DNA from: Serratia liquefaciens ATCC 27592
Lineage (GTDB): Bacteria > Pseudomonadota > Gammaproteobacteria > Enterobacterales > Enterobacteriaceae
Length of the DNA: 64,000 bases
Reading direction: 5' to 3'
Assembly (NCBI RefSeq): GCF_000422085.1
Contig: NC_021741.1
Location: 2,914,001-2,978,000 of the forward strand
Numbering within the stretch: position 1 is the stretch's first letter; each line of letters opens with the position of its first letter. The position numbers were made by a program, and so were the translations under genes. The notes beneath the pieces are model-generated. The model did not search any database. It was not told the DNA's origin and saw only the letters and a list, made by a program, of their open reading frames with translations. This document shows, piece by piece, positions 17,011 through 25,972 of this stretch.

Positions 17011-18486
17011 TTACTCGAACTCGTTCCAGGAACGGCCGTCACGGGTGATCATCGCCACTGAAGCGACCGGGCCCCAGGTGCCGGATTGGTACGGCTTAGG
17101 TGCCTCGTTATCCGCTTTCCACGCGTCCATAATGGAGTCAACCCACTTCCAGGCTTCTTCCACTTCGTCGCGGCGCACGAACAGCGCCTGGATGCCACGC
17201 ATGGTTTCCAGCAACAGACGCTCATAGGCGTCAGCCACATGCTCCTGGTTGAAGGTTTCGGAGAAACTCAGATCCAGCTTGGTGGTTTGCAGACGGTGCT
17301 TGTGATCCAGACCCGGCACCTTGTTCAACACCTGAATTTCGATGCCTTCATCCGGCTGCAGACGAATGGTCAGTTTGTTCTGCGGCAACTGCTGGTAAGA
17401 ATCGCTGAACAGGTTCAATGGCGGGTTCTTGAAGTAGACGACCACTTCAGAACATTTGGTCGGCAGACGCTTACCGGTACGCAGGTAGAATGGCACACCG
17501 GCCCACTGCCAGTTGTCGATATCAACGCGGATTGAGACGAAGGTTTCAGTATTGCTGCTTTTATTCGCCCCTTCCTCTTCCAGATAACCCGGCACCTTTT
17601 TGCCCTGCACGAAGCCAGCGGTGTACTGACCACGCACCGTGGTTTCACGTACATTGGTCTGATCGATGCGGCGCAGTGAACGCAGTACCTTCACTTTCTC
17701 GTCGCGAATACGGTCAGTCGTCAGGTCCGCCGGTGGCGACATGGCAATCATGGTCAGGATTTGCAACAGGTGGTTCTGGATCATGTCGCGCATCTGACCG
17801 GCCTGGTCAAAGTAGCCCCAGCGCCCTTCAATACCCACCTCTTCCGCTACAGTGATCTGTACGGAGTCGATGGTGCGGTTATCCCAGTTGGAGGCGAACA
17901 ACGAGTTGGCGAAACGCAGCGCCAGCAGGTTCAGTACCGTCTCTTTGCCGAGATAATGGTCGATACGATAAACCTGGCTCTCGTTGAAATATTCCGCGAC
18001 CTGATCGTTGATCACGCGTGAAGAAGCCAGATCGGTGCCCAGCGGTTTTTCCATTACCACGCGCGCCGGCTCGTGGTTCAACTTGGCTTCGCCCAACCCT
18101 TTGCAAATCGCGCCAAAGGTGCTTGGCGGCATGGCAAAGTAGTTAATGGTGGTGCGATGTTTCTGGTCCAGCATTTTACCCAATTTGGTAAAATTCTTGC
18201 TGTCGTTCACATCCAGGTTGCAGAAATCCAGGCGCGCACTCAGCGTCGCCCAGAGCTCGTCATCCAGTTTTTCTTTCATAAAGGTGCCAAGCGCTTCCTT
18301 GACCACCTTGATATAGGCTTCTTTATCCCACTCGGCACGGCCGACGCCGATGATGCGGGTATCCGGATGGATATGACCGGCTTTCTCTAACTGGTACAGG
18401 GAAGGCAACAGCTTACGACGCGCCAAATCGCCTTTCGCGCCGAAAATAACCAGGTCACACGCCTGGGCTGTAGAGGTTACCGCCAT
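17011..18486 (-). CDS. zwf: Glucose-6-phosphate 1-dehydrogenase
   Basis: A 491-residue enzyme oxidising glucose-6-phosphate to 6-phosphogluconolactone with NADP+, the entry to the pentose-phosphate and Entner-Doudoroff routes. The coenzyme site is IFGAKGDLARRKLLPSLY. The active-site signature is RIDHYLGKE. The second of two close ATGs (18486) is chosen because GAGGAG lies 6 bases before it and the product then equals E. coli Zwf (MAVT, 491 aa). A HexR-type operator lies in its promoter region. It is divergent from hexR. Confidence 0.97.
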   Translation of the reverse strand: MAVTSTAQACDLVIFGAKGDLARRKLLPSLYQLEKAGHIHPDTRIIGVGRAEWDKEAYIKVVKEALGTFMKEKLDDELWATLSARLDFCNLDVNDSKNFTKLGKMLDQKHRTTINYFAMPPSTFGAICKGLGEAKLNHEPARVVMEKPLGTDLASSRVINDQVAEYFNESQVYRIDHYLGKETVLNLLALRFANSLFASNWDNRTIDSVQITVAEEVGIEGRWGYFDQAGQMRDMIQNHLLQILTMIAMSPPADLTTDRIRDEKVKVLRSLRRIDQTNVRETTVRGQYTAGFVQGKKVPGYLEEEGANKSSNTETFVSIRVDIDNWQWAGVPFYLRTGKRLPTKCSEVVVYFKNPPLNLFSDSYQQLPQNKLTIRLQPDEGIEIQVLNKVPGLDHKHRLQTTKLDLSFSETFNQEHVADAYERLLLETMRGIQALFVRRDEVEEAWKWVDSIMDAWKADNEAPKPYQSGTWGPVASVAMITRDGRSWNEFE

Positions 18487-18511
18487 GTTCATCTCCTCGT
18501 TGCAGGATATT

Positions 18512-18526
18512 TGTAATTTTCTTACA
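18512..18526 (-). promoter_or_regulatory. HexR operator of zwf
   Basis: TGTAATTTTCTTACA closely follows the HexR palindrome (TGTAATTWWATTACA type). It lies 25-40 bp before the zwf start, just after a plausible -10 (TACAGT, about 18531-18536 on the minus strand), so bound HexR would block transcription. A degenerate second copy (TGTAATTTTC) occurs near 18645. Confidence 0.7.
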
Positions 18527-18812
18527 TTACTACTGTACTCTCTTTGACTACGGCCAGTAAACCCGGATCAAAAGTAGAAAAAAAGCCCCAGAAAATGCAG
18601 TGTTAAGCGCTACCGGCTCTAAACGTAGGTGCCCGAGCCAAAAACTGTAATTTTCTGTCTTTTTTGATGCTCTTTTACCATTATGAAAGTTAGACACAGG
18701 TCATGTTCTGATGAAAAAAGCCTGCATACCCTCTGTCGACACTGCCAACGGTTACCAGCACGTAGTATATTTCCATTAAACCGGCATTGATTTCTCCTTT
18801 GATTGAAATCGA

Positions 18813-18881
18813 CATACCCTATGGATTTCAAGTTATAGCAACTGCCATCACCCCGCTGTAGCTTGAAATGCGACGGGTATA
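18813..18881. repeat. Internally deleted ERIC element next to the hexR start
   Basis: A 69-bp element bounded by ATACCCTATGGATTTCAAGT and ACGGGTATA. Its two ends match those of the longer ERIC at 33001-33122 when that copy is reverse-complemented (ATACCCTATAGCTTTCGAGT and GATGACGGGTAT). The central part found in full ERIC is missing. It ends 4 bp before one possible hexR ATG and 22 bp before the other, so it makes up the proximal hexR 5' leader. Confidence 0.78.
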
Positions 18882-18903
18882 AACCATGAGTGACCCTCGT
18901 TAT

Positions 18904-19776
18904 ATGAATACGCTGGAAAAAATCCAGAGTCATCTGGAGCTGCTGAGCAAATCTGAACGGAAAGTCGCTGAGGTGATCCTGGCCTCCCCGCAGACCGCCA
19001 TCCACTCCAGTATCGCGACGCTGGCCAGAATGGCAGACGTCAGCGAACCCACCGTCAACCGTTTTTGTCGCCGTCTCGATACCAAAGGCTTCCCCGATTT
19101 CAAACTGCATCTTGCCCAAAGCCTGGCCAATGGCACTCCGTACGTAAACCGTAACGTGGAGGAAGATGACAGCGTCGATGCCTATACCGGTAAAATATTC
19201 GAATCGGTGATGGCCAGTCTGGATACAGTAAAGGCAAATTTGGATATTGCCGCAATCAATCGTGCGGTTGATCTACTTACCCAGGCAAAAAAAATCTCTT
19301 TCTTCGGTTTGGGGGCCTCTGCGGCGGTCGCTCACGACGCGATGAACAAATTTTTTCGCTTTAATATCCCGGTGGTCTACTTCGACGATATCGTCATGCA
19401 ACGTATGGGCTGCATGAATTCCAGCGAAGGGGACGTAGTGGTGTTAATCTCCCACACTGGTCGTACCAAAAACCTGGTGGAAATGGCGCAGCTGGCGCGT
19501 GAAAACGACGCCACGGTTATCGCCATCACCTCACGCGATACCCCTCTGGCGCACGAGGCAACCCTGGCGTTGTTGCTTGATGTTCCCGAAGATACCGACG
19601 TTTATATGCCGATGGTGTCACGAATTGCGCAATTAACGCTCATAGACGTGCTCGCCACCGGATTTACCTTGCGCAGAGGGGCCAAATTCAGAGATAACTT
19701 GAAGCGGGTCAAGGAAGCGTTGAAAGAATCGCGCTTTGATAAGGGTGTCGTTATCCCCAACAATTTCGACTCGTAA
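18904..19776 (+). CDS. hexR: RpiR-family regulator HexR
   Basis: A 290-residue repressor of central carbon genes that responds to KDPG. An N-terminal RpiR helix-turn-helix (about residues 5-75, with SEPTVNRFCRRLD as recognition helix) is followed by a SIS sugar-phosphate domain (KKISFFGLGASAAVAHDAMN and VLISHTGRTKNLVE). The start MNTLEKIQSHLE matches E. coli HexR, so ATG 18904 is preferred. An in-frame ATG at 18886, just past the ERIC element, would add six residues. Neither has a clear ribosome-binding site. It is flanked by two of its likely targets, zwf and pykA, each with a HexR palindrome. Confidence 0.94.
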   Translation: MNTLEKIQSHLELLSKSERKVAEVILASPQTAIHSSIATLARMADVSEPTVNRFCRRLDTKGFPDFKLHLAQSLANGTPYVNRNVEEDDSVDAYTGKIFESVMASLDTVKANLDIAAINRAVDLLTQAKKISFFGLGASAAVAHDAMNKFFRFNIPVVYFDDIVMQRMGCMNSSEGDVVVLISHTGRTKNLVEMAQLARENDATVIAITSRDTPLAHEATLALLLDVPEDTDVYMPMVSRIAQLTLIDVLATGFTLRRGAKFRDNLKRVKEALKESRFDKGVVIPNNFDS

Positions 19777-19876
19777 CCGATGTGAAAAAACCTGTCGTTC
19801 AAGATCATCTGGACGGCGGCATTAGAGGCAGTACCCTGTTAAAACGCTCATGCGGGTAACCCAGGTGAAACATCAG

Positions 19877-19891
19877 TGTAGTAAAATTACA
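19877..19891 (+). promoter_or_regulatory. HexR operator of pykA
   Basis: TGTAGTAAAATTACA is an almost ideal HexR palindrome, 73-87 bp upstream of the pykA ATG. It matches the TGTARTAAAATTACA motif known for HexR regulons in gamma-proteobacteria. Its place in the hexR-pykA gap suggests repression of pykA. Confidence 0.82.
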
Positions 19892-19964
19892 TTTCACTCC
19901 AGGTTTCGTTATCCGACGTTATCGCAACACCAATAATTTGCTTCACCAGTCAACGGAGTAATAC

Positions 19965-21407
19965 ATGTCCAGACGGCTCAGAAGAACCAAAATTGTTACC
20001 ACCCTGGGTCCGGCTACTGACCGCGACAATAATCTGGAAAAGATCATTGCCGCAGGCGCAAACGTAGTTCGGCTAAACTTTTCCCACGGCACGGCAGAAG
20101 ATCATCAGGCTCGCGCCGACAAAGTGCGCGAAATCGCTGCCAAGTTGGGACGTCACGTCGCTATTCTGGGTGACCTGCAAGGGCCGAAAATTCGTGTTTC
20201 CACCTTTAAGGAAGGCAAAATCTTCCTTAACATCGGTGATAAATTCCTGCTCGATGCCAACATGGCCAAGGGCGAAGGCGATAAAGAAAAGGTCGGTATC
20301 GACTATAAAGGCCTGCCTGCCGACGTGGTGCCGGGCGACGTACTGCTGCTGGACGACGGCCGCGTACAGTTGAAAGTGCTCGAAGTTCAGGGCATGAAAG
20401 TCTTTACCGAAGTGACCGTTGGCGGCCCGCTGTCCAACAACAAAGGCATTAACAAACTGGGTGGCGGCCTGTCCGCAGAAGCCCTTACCGAGAAAGACAA
20501 GGCCGATATCGTCACCGCGGCAAAAATCGGCGTCGATTATCTGGCGGTTTCCTTCCCGCGCACCGGCGAAGATCTGAACTATGCCCGCCGTCTGGCGCGC
20601 GATGCTGGCTGTCACGCCAAGATCGTTTCCAAGGTTGAGCGTGCCGAAGCCGTCTGCAGCGACGAAGCCATGGATGACATCATTCTGGCCTCCGACGTAG
20701 TGATGGTTGCCCGTGGCGATCTGGGCGTCGAAATCGGCGATCCTGAACTGGTCGGCATCCAGAAAAAGCTGATCCGCCGTGCTCGCACCCTGAACCGTGC
20801 CGTGATCACCGCGACCCAGATGATGGAGTCGATGATCACCAACCCGATGCCGACCCGCGCCGAGGTAATGGACGTGGCGAACGCCGTGCTGGACGGCACC
20901 GACGCCGTGATGCTGTCTGCCGAAACCGCCGCGGGTCAATACCCGGCCGAAACCGTAGCCGCAATGGCGCGCGTTTGCCTGGGCGCGGAGAAGATCCCAA
21001 GCATCAATGTCTCCAAGCACCGCCTGGACGTACAGTTCGACAACATTGAAGAGGCTATCGCCATGTCTTCAATGTACGCAGCCAACCACCTGAAAGGTGT
21101 TACCGCGCTGATTGCCATGACCGAATCCGGCCGTACCGCACTGATGATGTCACGCATCAGCTCCGGCTTGCCTATCTTCGCCATGTCGCGCCATGAACAC
21201 ACGCTGAACCTGACCGCACTCTATCGCGGCGTGACCCCGGTGTACTTCGACAGCCATAACGACGGTGTTATCGCCGCCAATGACGCGGTTAACCGCCTGC
21301 GTGATAAAGGCTTCCTGGTCTCGGGTGACCTGGTGATCGTCACCCAGGGTGACGTGATGGAAACCGTTGGCACCACCAACACCAGCCGTATTCTGCGCGT
21401 CGAGTAA
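19965..21407 (+). CDS. pykA: Pyruvate kinase II
   Basis: A 480-residue glycolytic enzyme transferring phosphate from phosphoenolpyruvate to ADP. It begins [18 protein letters not shown] and contains [14 protein letters not shown], the active-site VAKVER-like segment ([11 protein letters not shown]), [12 protein letters not shown] and ATQMMESM, the usual signature. The C-terminal allosteric domain is complete. Length equals E. coli PykA, the AMP-activated isozyme. A strong terminator follows. A HexR operator lies upstream. Confidence 0.98.
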   Translation: MSRRLRRTKIVTTLGPATDRDNNLEKIIAAGANVVRLNFSHGTAEDHQARADKVREIAAKLGRHVAILGDLQGPKIRVSTFKEGKIFLNIGDKFLLDANMAKGEGDKEKVGIDYKGLPADVVPGDVLLLDDGRVQLKVLEVQGMKVFTEVTVGGPLSNNKGINKLGGGLSAEALTEKDKADIVTAAKIGVDYLAVSFPRTGEDLNYARRLARDAGCHAKIVSKVERAEAVCSDEAMDDIILASDVVMVARGDLGVEIGDPELVGIQKKLIRRARTLNRAVITATQMMESMITNPMPTRAEVMDVANAVLDGTDAVMLSAETAAGQYPAETVAAMARVCLGAEKIPSINVSKHRLDVQFDNIEEAIAMSSMYAANHLKGVTALIAMTESGRTALMMSRISSGLPIFAMSRHEHTLNLTALYRGVTPVYFDSHNDGVIAANDAVNRLRDKGFLVSGDLVIVTQGDVMETVGTTNTSRILRVE

Positions 21408-21418
21408 TCTGTCCTGCC

Positions 21419-21447
21419 GCCGGCCGTTAACGCGGTCGGCATTTTTT
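21419..21447 (+). terminator. Terminator of pykA
   Basis: GCCGGCCG and CGGTCGGC pair (one G-T wobble) around a 6-nt loop, followed by ATTTTTT. It lies 11 bp after the pykA stop and separates it from the LRR gene. Confidence 0.87.
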
Positions 21448-21514
21448 CCCGCACCGCCCTTTCCCCCTGTTAAACTCGTCGCCTGTCGCCACCATGGCAA
21501 ACGGAGAGGCTTCG

Positions 21515-22399
21515 ATGCTTCATCAACACCCACAGCAAAACCGCACGGCACAAAGTCTGGATCTGGACGGTCAGGGGCTGGAAAATCTGGACGATACCTG
21601 TCTACAAGGCAACTCACTGCTAAAAATCAGTCTGTATAACAATCGGCTTCGGCAATTCCCACGGCAGATTTTGCAGCATGCCGATCTGCAGGTATTGAAC
21701 ATCTCTTGCAACCAACTCAGCGAACTGCCAACTGAAATAGGCCTGTTGAAACAGCTGGCCATGCTCGATTGCGGCCATAACCAGGCCAACCAGATACCGG
21801 CCGGGATCGGTGAGCTGCGTGAACTGACTTATTTATACCTCAGCGATAACGCCTTTCGCGATCTGCCCCTCGAACTGGGGCGGTTACATAAACTGCGGTA
21901 TTTGAATGCGACAGATAACCAACTGAGCGAATTGCCTACGGCAATCGTGCAACTCGGCGCGCTGCAGGAACTGCGGCTTTACAATAACCAGATTGCCTTG
22001 TTGCCTGAGACGTTCGGCCAGTTGACCGCCCTGCGGGAACTGCACCTGATGAATAATCGTCTGGTTGCACTACCAGAGCAAATAGCCCAACTCTCTGCGC
22101 TGAGGGTGCTGGATGTGGAAAATAACGCTATCAGCCAGCTGCCAACCACTTTGGGTCGGCTGGCCAACCTGACTCACCTCAACCTCAGAACCAACCGCCT
22201 GCAACAGCTACCGACGTCTTTTGGTCAGCTTAAGGCACTAACCACGTTGGATCTGCGCGCTAACCGCCTAAGCGCCCTGCCTGACAGCCTGGCCGAGTTA
22301 ACCCAGTTACAGCGGTTGGATCTGCGCTGGAACAACTTTGCCGAAATGCCTGCCGTGCTGGAGCCGCTGATTGCCCAAGGTTGCCTGGTGCATATTTGA
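21515..22399 (+). CDS. Leucine-rich-repeat protein
   Basis: A 294-residue protein made almost entirely of about eleven 23-residue leucine-rich repeats (pattern LxxLxLxxNxLxxLPxxIGxL), for example LQVLNISCNQLSELPTEIG and LTHLNLRTNRLQQLPTSFG. There is no signal peptide, no membrane segment and no E3-ligase or other effector domain, so a cytoplasmic protein-binding role is the simplest reading. The ATG at 21515 follows GGAGAGG with 5-nt spacing; an ATG 21 bp earlier lacks a site. It lies between pykA and convergent lpxM. I know no function for it; E. coli has no such gene at this place. Confidence 0.85.
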   Translation: MLHQHPQQNRTAQSLDLDGQGLENLDDTCLQGNSLLKISLYNNRLRQFPRQILQHADLQVLNISCNQLSELPTEIGLLKQLAMLDCGHNQANQIPAGIGELRELTYLYLSDNAFRDLPLELGRLHKLRYLNATDNQLSELPTAIVQLGALQELRLYNNQIALLPETFGQLTALRELHLMNNRLVALPEQIAQLSALRVLDVENNAISQLPTTLGRLANLTHLNLRTNRLQQLPTSFGQLKALTTLDLRANRLSALPDSLAELTQLQRLDLRWNNFAEMPAVLEPLIAQGCLVHI

Positions 22400-22412
22400 A
22401 CCGTCAGAAACA

Positions 22413-22447
22413 GCAAGGGCCAGTCACCCGCAGATGACTGACCCTTG
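22413..22447. terminator. Hairpin between the LRR gene and lpxM
   Basis: GCAAGGG-CCAGTCA and TGACTGA-CCCTTGC pair imperfectly around a short loop between two convergent genes. There is no T run, so its efficiency is uncertain. Confidence 0.5.
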
Positions 22448-22466
22448 CCTGACGCCAAAACTGAGC

Positions 22467-23435
22467 TTAGCGGTATAAATCGTCGCGTGAATAGGGTTCG
22501 ATTTCCCCTTCTTTGCGCGTTTTCAGCAGCTTGAGGATCCAGGTGTACTGTTCCGGGTTGGGACCTACCAGATTCTCCACTTCTTCATTCATCCGGCGGG
22601 CAATGGTGCGATCGTCGGCCGTCGCCAGGTCGTCCATCGGCGGACGTATATGGATATCCAGCATGCTGGTTTTACCGTCATAGACCGGGAACAGCGGCAC
22701 AATGGCCGCACGACAGACCTTCATCAGACGCCCGACCGCAGGCAGCGTAGCTTTATAGGTCGCAAAGAAATCCACGAATTCGCTGTGTTCTGCTCCGTGA
22801 TCCTGGTCCGGCAGATAATAGCCCCAATACCCCTGACGCACAGAACTGATAAACGGCTTGATGCCGTCATTGCGCGCGTGCATGCGACCGCCGAACTTGC
22901 GACGTACGGTGTTCCACAGATAATCGACCAGTGGGTTGCTTTGGTTATGGAACATCGCCGCCATCGGCTGACCACGAGCTGCCATCAGCATCGCCGGAAC
23001 ATCCACCGCCCACCCGTGTGGTACCAGGAAAATCACGTTACGCCCTTCTTCACGGATTTTATCCAGCACCTCTTCACCGTGCCAGCGAACGCGCTTCAAC
23101 ACTTTCTCAGGTTGGGTACAGGCCAGCTCCGCCATCAAGATCATCGATTGCGGTGCGGTGGCGAACATCTCGTCGATGATATGTTCACGCTCGTTTTCGG
23201 GCAGCTCAGGCAGGCAGTACAATAGGTTGATGCGCGCACGACGTCGAGCGCCTTTTGCCACCTTGCCGGCCAATTTACCCACGGCGCCGAGCACAGGATC
23301 GCGCAGACGTGCAGGCACCAGTGAAATACCGGCCATTAACCCGGTTCCCAGCCAAACGCCCCAGTAGCGCGGATGGTAAAAGGCTTTCTGAAATTGCGGA
23401 ATGAACTCTAGGTTCGATTTTTTCTCGTTTTGCAT
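22467..23435 (-). CDS. lpxM: Lipid A myristoyltransferase LpxM
   Basis: A 322-residue inner-membrane late acyltransferase that adds a secondary acyl chain to Kdo2-lipid A from acyl-ACP. The HX4D catalytic motif is in VPHGWAVDVPAM. RQGYWGYYLPDQDHG and FFATYKATLPAVGRLMKV are typical LpxL/LpxM blocks. One hydrophobic N-terminal anchor is seen around residues 25-45. The ATG at 23435 has AAGAG 7 bases before it; a GTG six bases earlier is possible. It lies next to mepM, as in E. coli. Confidence 0.95.
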   Translation of the reverse strand: MQNEKKSNLEFIPQFQKAFYHPRYWGVWLGTGLMAGISLVPARLRDPVLGAVGKLAGKVAKGARRRARINLLYCLPELPENEREHIIDEMFATAPQSMILMAELACTQPEKVLKRVRWHGEEVLDKIREEGRNVIFLVPHGWAVDVPAMLMAARGQPMAAMFHNQSNPLVDYLWNTVRRKFGGRMHARNDGIKPFISSVRQGYWGYYLPDQDHGAEHSEFVDFFATYKATLPAVGRLMKVCRAAIVPLFPVYDGKTSMLDIHIRPPMDDLATADDRTIARRMNEEVENLVGPNPEQYTWILKLLKTRKEGEIEPYSRDDLYR

Positions 23436-23524
23436 GCACAAGCTCTTAACATAGCGGTTCGGCTAATCATAATTGCAAAGGGTGATTTTGCAATTCACAA
23501 CGGCGAAGCACCAATATAAAACAA

Positions 23525-23549
23525 CATCGGCCCGTAATCAGGCCGATGG
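23525..23549 (-). terminator. Hairpin after mepM
   Basis: ATCGGCC and GGCCGAT form a 7-bp perfect stem with an 8-nt loop, about 35 bp past the mepM stop. The flanking T-richness on the minus strand is weak. Confidence 0.5.
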
Positions 23550-23584
23550 AATCACTGGCGCGGTAACGCGCCGGGGCAAAGGGA

Positions 23585-24907
23585 TCAATCCAGCTGCAGC
23601 TGAGGCACCACTTCTTTCACCTGCGCCAGATAATCGCTGCGATCTTTACCGCTTAGCCCTTCTGAACGCGGCAGTTTCGCCGTCAGCGGGTTGACCGCCT
23701 GCTGGTTGGTCCACATTTCGAAGTGCAGATGCGGGCCGGTTGAGCGCCCGGTGTTACCGGATAGCGCGATGCGATCACCCCGTTTCACCTTCTGGCCTGG
23801 CTTAACCAACAGCTTTTTCAGGTGCATATAACGCGTGGTGTACTGGCGACCATGGCGGATGGCCACGTAGTTGCCCGCGGCACCGCTGCGTTTGGCGATC
23901 AACACTTCACCGTCGCCCACTGCCAGCACCGGAGTACCGACCGGCATCGCGAAGTCGACGCCTTTGTGCGGCGCAATGCGCCCGGTGACCGGATTCACAC
24001 GGCGTGGGTTGAAGTTTGAAGAGATGCGGAACTGCTTCATGGTTGGGAAACGCATAAAGCCGCGCGCCAGGCCCGAGCCCTGACGATCGTAGAATTTACC
24101 GTCTTCGGCACGGATGGCGTAATAGTCTTTGCCGCCGGTGCGCATACGCACACCCAGCAGCTGACTTTGTGCGCTCTTACCGTCAAAGTGTTCGCGGGAC
24201 ATCAATACCGAGAACTGATCCCCTTTGCGCAGTTTGCGGAAATCCAACTGCCACTGCAGCGCTTTGATCACCGCATTGATTTCAGCACGGCTCAGACCGG
24301 CATCGCCGGCGCTGCTGACGAAACTGCCGTTCAGCCGGCCGCTGATCACATTGTTGCGCCATTCGCCCTGCTGCGACTCCTGGGTTTCTTTGAAGTTGTT
24401 ACCTACGCGGTCATAGGTGCGGGTTTCACGCCGGGAAACTTCCCAGGTCAAACGCTGCAGATCGCCGGCATCGTTCACCGTCCATGACAGCTGCTGGCCA
24501 ATTTTCAGATTACGCAGATCGCGGTTTTGCGATGCCAACAGCGTGACATCCGACATATCTATGCCGTATTGGGTCAGAATGCTGCCCAGCGTATCACCGG
24601 TAGAAACAACATATTCATGCACGCCATCCTCGCCGGCGACCTTTTGGTCCAGCTCATCCTGTGGGATGTCATCATCGGGGGTGGCTTGGTCGAGATCGAT
24701 CGGTTCGCTGGCTTCTGGCAGCAAGGATCGTAATTGACTGGATTCTAACTCAATGCTTTTAACGATGGGGTTATGTTCTGGGTGATAAACAAAAGGCCGC
24801 CAGACGGCAACGGCCAATGTAACCACTGTCAGCGACCCCAGCATGACGCGGTGGGGCCGTGGCAGATTGTTATACGCCAGAGCGATAGTTCGGACTATCT
24901 GCTGCAC
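23585..24907 (-). CDS. mepM: Murein DD-endopeptidase MepM
   Basis: A 440-residue peptidoglycan hydrolase that cuts D-Ala-mDAP cross-links to let new strands be inserted. An N-terminal membrane anchor lies at about residues 20-37. An OapA/LysM region follows (VHEYVVSTGDTLGSILTQYG). The C-terminal LytM/M23 zinc peptidase has PHKGVDFAMPVGTPV and GRSTGPHLHFEMW, giving the H-x3-D and H-x-H ligands. The length equals E. coli MepM. It lies beside znuA, as in E. coli. Confidence 0.96.
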   Translation of the reverse strand: MQQIVRTIALAYNNLPRPHRVMLGSLTVVTLAVAVWRPFVYHPEHNPIVKSIELESSQLRSLLPEASEPIDLDQATPDDDIPQDELDQKVAGEDGVHEYVVSTGDTLGSILTQYGIDMSDVTLLASQNRDLRNLKIGQQLSWTVNDAGDLQRLTWEVSRRETRTYDRVGNNFKETQESQQGEWRNNVISGRLNGSFVSSAGDAGLSRAEINAVIKALQWQLDFRKLRKGDQFSVLMSREHFDGKSAQSQLLGVRMRTGGKDYYAIRAEDGKFYDRQGSGLARGFMRFPTMKQFRISSNFNPRRVNPVTGRIAPHKGVDFAMPVGTPVLAVGDGEVLIAKRSGAAGNYVAIRHGRQYTTRYMHLKKLLVKPGQKVKRGDRIALSGNTGRSTGPHLHFEMWTNQQAVNPLTAKLPRSEGLSGKDRSDYLAQVKEVVPQLQLD

Positions 24908-24928
24908 TCGATTTTATCCTCATAATCT

Positions 24929-25894
24929 TTACTTCAGGCAGCTCACGTACTGGTTTGACAGCTGAGTCAGGAAGTTCCCGTAGCTGTCTTTCCCCAGTGC
25001 GATGCCGGTGCCCAGCGGGTCCAGCGTTCCAGAACGCACTTTGGTCCCTTTGGCAACGGCATTGATTACGGCCGGCCTGAATTGTGGCTCAGCAAAAACG
25101 CAGACTGCTTTCTGCTCAACCAACTGTGTTCGAATTTGGTGTAAGCGCTGTGCTCCAGGTTGGATTTCGGGATTCACAGTGAAATGGCCCAGCGGGCTCA
25201 AACCGAAATGTTTCTCAAAATAGCCGTAAGCATCATGAAAAACAAAATATCCTTTGCCTTGCACAGGCTTGAGCATGTTACCAACATTTTTGTCAGTTTG
25301 CGTCAGTAGATTCTCGAACTGGCGCAGGTTTGCGTCTAATTTGTCCTTATTCTGTGGCATAAGTTCCAATAACCTGTCGTGAATCGCGATCGCGGTCACT
25401 TTTGCCACTTCCGGAGACAGCCAAACGTGCATGTTATATTCGCCATGATGGTGCCCATCGCCCTCATCGTGATCGGCATGACTATGCGCATCCGTTGCAT
25501 GATCATGGTCGTGTTCATGCTCATGATCGTCGTCTTCGCCCTTCATCAACAGCGGTTTTACTCCGCTCAGTTCGCTGATGGCCAATTGACGATTGGCCGA
25601 CACCGGCGTTAGGGATTTGGTCAGAAAAGCTTCCATATCCGGGCCTACCCACACCACCAGATCGGAGGCACGCAGGCGTTGGATATCGGAAGGTCGCAAG
25701 GCGAAATCGTGCGGCGAGGCGCCATCCGGCAGCAGCACCTCGGTCGGCGTTACGCCATCGGCGATAGCGGAGGCGATAAAGCCCAGTGGGCGAATGGATG
25801 TCACTACCGCCGCAGAGGCGCTGCTCAGTGGTCCGGCCATCATCAGTGCGCTAGCCAGCAACGTGCGCTGCAGCCATTTATTTTTATGTGCCAT
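24929..25894 (-). CDS. znuA: Zinc ABC transporter substrate-binding protein ZnuA
   Basis: A 321-residue periplasmic zinc receptor for ZnuBC. The signal peptide (about 1-28) ends ASA. The family blocks [16 protein letters not shown] and [16 protein letters not shown] carry the first His ligand. A His/Asp/Glu-rich loop lies near residues 118-155 ([16 protein letters not shown] then HHHGEYNMH), a likely zinc-capture arm. [15 protein letters not shown] and VFAEPQF follow. The C-terminal cysteine pairs with the one in AVCVFAEP. The ATG at 25894 is preferred because the product then resembles E. coli ZnuA; an ATG 24 bp upstream is also in frame. Confidence 0.95.
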   Translation of the reverse strand: MAHKNKWLQRTLLASALMMAGPLSSASAAVVTSIRPLGFIASAIADGVTPTEVLLPDGASPHDFALRPSDIQRLRASDLVVWVGPDMEAFLTKSLTPVSANRQLAISELSGVKPLLMKGEDDDHEHEHDHDHATDAHSHADHDEGDGHHHGEYNMHVWLSPEVAKVTAIAIHDRLLELMPQNKDKLDANLRQFENLLTQTDKNVGNMLKPVQGKGYFVFHDAYGYFEKHFGLSPLGHFTVNPEIQPGAQRLHQIRTQLVEQKAVCVFAEPQFRPAVINAVAKGTKVRSGTLDPLGTGIALGKDSYGNFLTQLSNQYVSCLK

Positions 25895-25927
25895 TATCAG
25901 TAATCCCGTCGTTTTCATCAGCGAGGC

Positions 25928-25944
25928 GTGATATTATAACATTC
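25928..25944. promoter_or_regulatory. Zur box in the znuA-znuCB promoter region
   Basis: GTGATATTATAACATTC is the reverse complement of the enterobacterial Zur operator (GAAATGTTATAATATCAC). It lies centrally in the 78-bp gap between divergent znuA and znuC, so one Zur dimer pair can silence both transcripts when zinc is sufficient. Confidence 0.88.
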
Positions 25945-25972
25945 GGTTAGTTCTGCAAAATGTAATCATGAG

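Noticed and set aside
20073..21020. A 315-codon open frame antisense to pykA
   Set aside because: It is a codon-bias shadow of a certain housekeeping gene and has no supporting signals.
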